Below, in pieces: positions 5,699-8,482 of a stretch of 8,482 nucleotides of DNA. Position 1 is the first letter of the stretch. The number at the start of each line of letters is the position of its first letter. The DNA is from an uncultured Alistipes sp. (lineage in GTDB: Bacteria; Bacteroidota; Bacteroidia; Bacteroidales; Rikenellaceae): the NCBI GenBank assembly GCA_904502075.1, contig CAJGDL010000075.1, positions 1-8,482 on the forward strand, in the 5' to 3' direction. The translations under genes were made by a program, and so were the position numbers. The notes under the pieces are model-generated. The model saw only the letters and a list, made by a program, of their open reading frames with translations. It did not search any database and was not told the DNA's origin.

Positions 5699-5726
5699 CT
5701 CCGGAAGGTCATCTCCGAAAGGTTAT
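5699..5726. repeat. 14-bp tandem duplication at the ychF stop codon
   Basis: CTCCGGAAGGTCAT (5699-5712) is followed directly by CTCCGAAAGGTTAT (5713-5726), matching at 12 of 14 positions. The second copy contains the ychF stop codon (5723-5725, minus strand). It looks like a small local duplication in the ychF-gltX spacer. Confidence 0.6.
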
Positions 5727-6820
5727 ACATTGAAGAGGAAGTGCATGATATCGCCATCCTGCACCACATACTCCTTGCCCTCGATACCAATCTTGCCGGC
5801 ATCGCGGCAAGCCTTCTCCGAACCCAAGGTCGTATAGTCATCGTACTTGATCACCTCGGCACGGATGAAGCCGCGCTCGAAATCGGTGTGGATGATACCG
5901 GCCGTCTGCGGGGCCTTCATGCCACGGTTGTAGGTCCAGGCGCGGGTCTCGTCGGCACCCGTTGTGAAGAAGGTCTCGAGGTTCAAAAGGCGGTAGGCAG
6001 CCTTGATCAGGCGCGCTACACCCGACTCCTTGAGGCCCAAATCCTCGAGGAACATCTGACGCTCCTCATACTCCTCCAACTCGGCGATGTCGGCCTCTGT
6101 GGCGGCGGCCACGATCAACATCTCGGCCTTCTCGTTTGCAATGGCAGCCTTGACGGCTTCGGTGTGGGCGTTGCCCTCGACGGCCGACTTCTCGTCTACG
6201 TTGCAGACATAGAGCACCGGTTTGTCGGTCAGCAGATTGAGGTCGGCTACCAACTTACGATCCTCCTTGTCGGTCTCCACCGTACGGGCCGAAAAACCCT
6301 GCTCCAAAGCCTCCTTGAAGAGGGTCAGGATCTCGAAACGACGCTTGGCCGTCTTGTCGCCGGCGGCGGCTTGCTTTTGGCACTTGCCGATGTTGTTCTC
6401 CACCGTTTCGAGGTCTTTGAGCTGCAGCTCCGTGTCGATGATCCCCTTGTCGCGCACCGGATCCACCGAACCATCCACATGGGTGATGTTGCTGTTCTCG
6501 AAGCAGCGCAACACATGGATGATTGCGTTCGTGTTGCGGATGTTGCCGAGGAACTTATTGCCCAATCCCTCGCCTTTCGAGGCACCCTTGACCAAACCGG
6601 CGATGTCGACAATCTCGATCGTGGTGGGAACCACGCGCTTCGGGTTGTCGATCTCGGCCAGGCGGATCAGACGCTCATCGGGTACGGTAATGACGCCCAC
6701 ATTGGGCTCGATCGTACAGAAGGGGAAGTTGGCTGCCTGCGCCTTTGCATTCGACAGGCAGTTGAAAAGGGTCGATTTGCCCACGTTGGGAAGACCCACA
6801 ATACCACATTGTAATGCCAT
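5723..6820 (-). CDS. ychF: Ribosome-associated ATPase YchF (Obg-like)
   Basis: A 365-aa TRAFAC-class P-loop protein of the universal YchF/OLA1 family, about the usual 363 residues. The G1 loop is GLPNVGKST (9-17). Switch I is NFPFCTIEPNVG (31-42). G3 is DIAGL (72-76), with the hydrophobic residue after Gly typical of these non-canonical GTPase relatives. The G4 position reads NVDE (207-210) rather than NKxD, which in this family goes with ATP preference. A helical insert spans about 110-200, and a TGS domain is at about 281-364 (FFTTGADETRAW, GFIRAEV, YVVQDGDIMHFLFNV). YchF associates with ribosomes and is linked to translation and oxidative-stress response. It is the first gene of the minus-strand block, with a promoter-like site at 6882-6889. 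Confidence 0.96.
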   Translation of the reverse strand: MALQCGIVGLPNVGKSTLFNCLSNAKAQAANFPFCTIEPNVGVITVPDERLIRLAEIDNPKRVVPTTIEIVDIAGLVKGASKGEGLGNKFLGNIRNTNAIIHVLRCFENSNITHVDGSVDPVRDKGIIDTELQLKDLETVENNIGKCQKQAAAGDKTAKRRFEILTLFKEALEQGFSARTVETDKEDRKLVADLNLLTDKPVLYVCNVDEKSAVEGNAHTEAVKAAIANEKAEMLIVAAATEADIAELEEYEERQMFLEDLGLKESGVARLIKAAYRLLNLETFFTTGADETRAWTYNRGMKAPQTAGIIHTDFERGFIRAEVIKYDDYTTLGSEKACRDAGKIGIEGKEYVVQDGDIMHFLFNV

Positions 6821-6857
6821 TTATCTCTCTATTTTTTGTTTATTCTTCGTTGTTGGT

Positions 6858-6872
6858 TTTCCCATAGGGAAA
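6858..6872 (-). other. Small hairpin in the ychF leader
   Basis: TTTCCC (6858-6863) and GGGAAA (6867-6872) form a 6-bp stem with a 3-nt loop, between the proposed ychF promoter and its start codon at 6820. No riboswitch or terminator pattern is recognisable around it. Confidence 0.35.
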
Positions 6873-6881
6873 TTTATCGTG

Positions 6882-6889
6882 CAAAAATA
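6882..6889 (-). promoter_or_regulatory. Probable -7 element of the ychF promoter
   Basis: On the minus strand this reads TATTTTTG, matching TAnnTTTG. No good TTTG lies at the expected 19-21 nt upstream; the nearest is 26 nt away (6916-6919). The implied leader before the ychF ATG is about 55 nt. Confidence 0.45.
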
Positions 6890-6983
6890 GCGAAACTTTT
6901 GGGATTTTCCACCACCAAACCCCTCTTTTGTGCTTCGGAATAAAATAAGCCCCGCCGGGTGGCATATTTTTTCGAAAAATTTG

Positions 6984-6991
6984 TATCTTTG
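6984..6991 (+). promoter_or_regulatory. Probable -7 element for the 7012 gene and rsmI
   Basis: TATCTTTG matches TAnnTTTG exactly and lies 20 nt before the ATG at 7012, giving a very short leader of about 14 nt. A consensus -33 TTTG is not present at the expected distance; the region there is T-rich (6967-6972). Confidence 0.55.
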
Positions 6992-7011
6992 ACCCAAATA
7001 TACCCTTATCT

Positions 7012-8280
7012 ATGGATTTACATACGATCTTGTCCGAATTGCGACGCTTGGAGTCGTTGGTCGAGGGGTGGTGCTCCCAAGAGCAGATCTCGGCCATCGA
7101 GCGCGATTTGGCCCTCGATAAGTTGAAGAGCCTCTACGAGGCGGTGCGTTTTGCCGAGGCGGCTGCGGATGGGCAGCCCGAAGCGGTGTCGCCCCGCCCC
7201 ATCCCGACATTCCCTGTGGCCGAAGAGCCCTCCCTAAGCCAAGCGGCCGCGTCGATTCCCCAGGAGCCGATGGCCCTTGAGGAGGAGCCCGCGGTGATTG
7301 ATTTCGATGATCTGATGTTGGTGGAGGAGCCTCCGATCGAGGAGGCCCCAATCCTTCAGGAGCCGATGGCAGAGGAACCCACGGAGCCGATCATGCCGGA
7401 GGAGCCTCTTGAGGAGCAAGTTGCTCTGCCCGAGCCCGAGCCCGAGAGTGAACCCGCAACCGAGCCGGAGTCTTGCGATGAGTCGATGCAGGAGAGCCCC
7501 ACAGAGGAGTCGCAAATCACCGAGTCGGAGTGCACGACGGAGGAGTCACAATCTGTTGAAATTGAGCCCGTTACCGAGGAGCCGAAAACCCCTGTTTTGC
7601 AGAACAGTCTCTTCGACATGAACGAGATTCCGGTGCATCGTCGTTCGTCGCGTCGTGTGTTGCTCTCGCTCTATGGCGAAGCACCCGAATCGCGCACCTC
7701 GAAGCGCAAAGCCAAGGAGCAGTCCAAGATGGAAGAACCCGCAGCAGAGCCCGCAAAGGAGGTCGTGGAGCAAACCGCCCCCTCAACAGAGCCTTCGCCC
7801 TTGGCCGAGTTGGTTCGCGAAGAGATTGGGGCCCCGGTTGCCGAGGCTTCACAGGAGCCCTCGCTTCCCATGCACGAGGATGCGACCGACGAGGAGCCGA
7901 TCTTCCGCGAAGAGGAGGTGGTCACCGAACTTGTAACACCGCAGCCGGCCCAGGAGCCGGCTCCCATCCTCGGGGAGGTGATGCAGGCCGATCAGCAGAC
8001 CCTGGCCGACACCTTTGCTCCGAAGCCTACCATGGTTTCATCGCTCCGTAGCTCCGGCGGATCGCTCAAGGAGCACATCGCCCTCAACGATCGCTATCTG
8101 CTTCGCAAGGAGCTCTTCGATGACAACGAGCAGGCCTTTCACGCGGCGATCGAGGAGTTGGATCGGATGCCTTCGTTGGACGATTGCATGATCTACATAG
8201 CCGAAAACTACACCTGGAATGCCAACTCCGAAGCGGCCAAGATGTTGGTCGAGCTTTTGGAGCAGAAATATGGCGAATAA
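7012..8280 (+). CDS. Acidic protein of unknown function with disordered linker
   Basis: A 422-aa protein I cannot name. Residues 1-53 are predicted helical (ILSELRRLESLV, ISAIERDLALDKLKSLYEAV). Residues about 55-330 are a low-complexity Glu/Pro-rich, strongly acidic and probably disordered linker with many EEP/EPE repeats. It is interrupted by a basic patch, HRRSSRRVLLSLYGE (209-223), and a short basic run, SKRKAK (230-235). Residues about 328-421 form a compact helical domain (LADTFAPK, HIALNDRYLLRKELFDD, AIEELDRMPSLDDCMIYI, EAAKMLVELLEQKYG). I recall the IxLNDRxLxxxELF pattern at the C-termini of uncharacterised Bacteroidota proteins; this is not verified. There is no signal peptide or transmembrane segment. 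A 14-bp repeat inside the gene (CAGGAGCCGATGGC at 7261 and 7357) points to linker growth by duplication. It lies 20 nt before rsmI, probably in one operon. Confidence 0.85.
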   Translation: MDLHTILSELRRLESLVEGWCSQEQISAIERDLALDKLKSLYEAVRFAEAAADGQPEAVSPRPIPTFPVAEEPSLSQAAASIPQEPMALEEEPAVIDFDDLMLVEEPPIEEAPILQEPMAEEPTEPIMPEEPLEEQVALPEPEPESEPATEPESCDESMQESPTEESQITESECTTEESQSVEIEPVTEEPKTPVLQNSLFDMNEIPVHRRSSRRVLLSLYGEAPESRTSKRKAKEQSKMEEPAAEPAKEVVEQTAPSTEPSPLAELVREEIGAPVAEASQEPSLPMHEDATDEEPIFREEEVVTELVTPQPAQEPAPILGEVMQADQQTLADTFAPKPTMVSSLRSSGGSLKEHIALNDRYLLRKELFDDNEQAFHAAIEELDRMPSLDDCMIYIAENYTWNANSEAAKMLVELLEQKYGE

Positions 8281-8300
8281 CCTGACCGAAACCGATTGTC

Positions 8301-8482
8301 ATGTCGAAACTCTATATCGTACCTACCCCTATCGGGAACCTCGATGACATCACTCTGCGCGCCATCCGCGTGCTTCGGGAGGTGGACTTCATCCTGGCCG
8401 AAGATACGCGCACCTCGGCTTTTTTGTTGAAACACCTCGGCATCGAGAAGAAGATGTATTCGCATCATAAGTTTAACGAACA
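8301..8482 (+). CDS. rsmI: 16S rRNA 2'-O-ribose C1402 methyltransferase, 5' part
   Basis: The first 60 codons of a gene that runs off the window. The start MSKLYIVPTPIGNLDDITLR carries the N-terminal YIVPTPIGNLxDIT signature of RsmI, followed by AEDTRTSAFLLKHLGI (33-48). RsmI uses S-adenosylmethionine to methylate the 2'-hydroxyl of C1402 in 16S rRNA, supporting decoding accuracy together with RsmH. The ATG at 8301 is 20 nt after the stop of the preceding gene, with no terminator between, so they likely share a transcript. No Shine-Dalgarno sequence is obvious, normal for Bacteroidota. The rest of the tetrapyrrole-methylase-fold domain lies outside the window. Confidence 0.93.
   Translation, partial: MSKLYIVPTPIGNLDDITLRAIRVLREVDFILAEDTRTSAFLLKHLGIEKKMYSHHKFNE

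Noticed and set aside
5741..6814. 357-codon plus-strand open frame opposite ychF
   Set aside because: Mirror of the ychF codon pattern; low-complexity translation with no family resemblance.
6858..6872. Riboswitch or attenuator in the ychF leader
   Set aside because: Only one 6-bp stem is present, with no conserved aptamer core or U-tract.

Overview
The window looks like a chromosomal segment of a Bacteroidota bacterium, order Bacteroidales. The GC-rich housekeeping genes (about 60% in lines I counted) fit an Alistipes/Rikenellaceae-like genome; the genus is inference. Supporting signs are TAnnTTTG -7 promoter elements, A-rich leaders without strong Shine-Dalgarno sites, a Bacteroidales short-peptide/lipoprotein pair, and a GltX with an insertion after KLSKR and no cysteine zinc site.

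Layout. Positions 1-379 hold no gene I can support. They contain a 121-bp two-armed palindromic REP/MITE-like element (100-220), two small hairpins (255-289) and a 15-bp direct repeat (301-334). Positions 380-1850 carry a 48-aa short peptide and a 429-aa surface lipoprotein (fimbrillin-like N-terminus, two glycan-binding-like modules), closed by a strong terminator at 1872-1904. Positions 1905-3035 are the unusual part. A four-helix-bundle (S23/IVS-type) protein gene (2221-2766) with a textbook Bacteroidales promoter is bracketed by three imperfect palindromes built of 9-nt units, purine-rich on the left and pyrimidine-rich on the right. A 15-bp piece of the lipoprotein terminator is repeated beyond the gene with its loop inverted. 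Positions 3036-6889 are a minus-strand housekeeping block, read in the order ychF, gltX, galM, with a promoter-like site before ychF and a UUCG-loop terminator after galM. Positions 6984-8482 are a plus-strand block: a 422-aa acidic protein of unknown function followed 20 nt later by rsmI, cut by the window end.

How the genes work together. ychF, gltX and rsmI all relate to translation (ribosome-associated ATPase, tRNA charging, 16S rRNA methylation); galM is a sugar-metabolism gene coupled to gltX by a 3-nt gap. The peptide/lipoprotein pair is probably one transcription unit for a surface-exposed product.

The best candidate for something undescribed is the region 1893-3029: a four-helix-bundle gene enclosed by long 9-nt-periodic hairpins that can also form G-quadruplexes. 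It recalls the way S23-type genes sit inside stem-loop intervening sequences of 23S rRNA, but here it lies in ordinary intergenic DNA.
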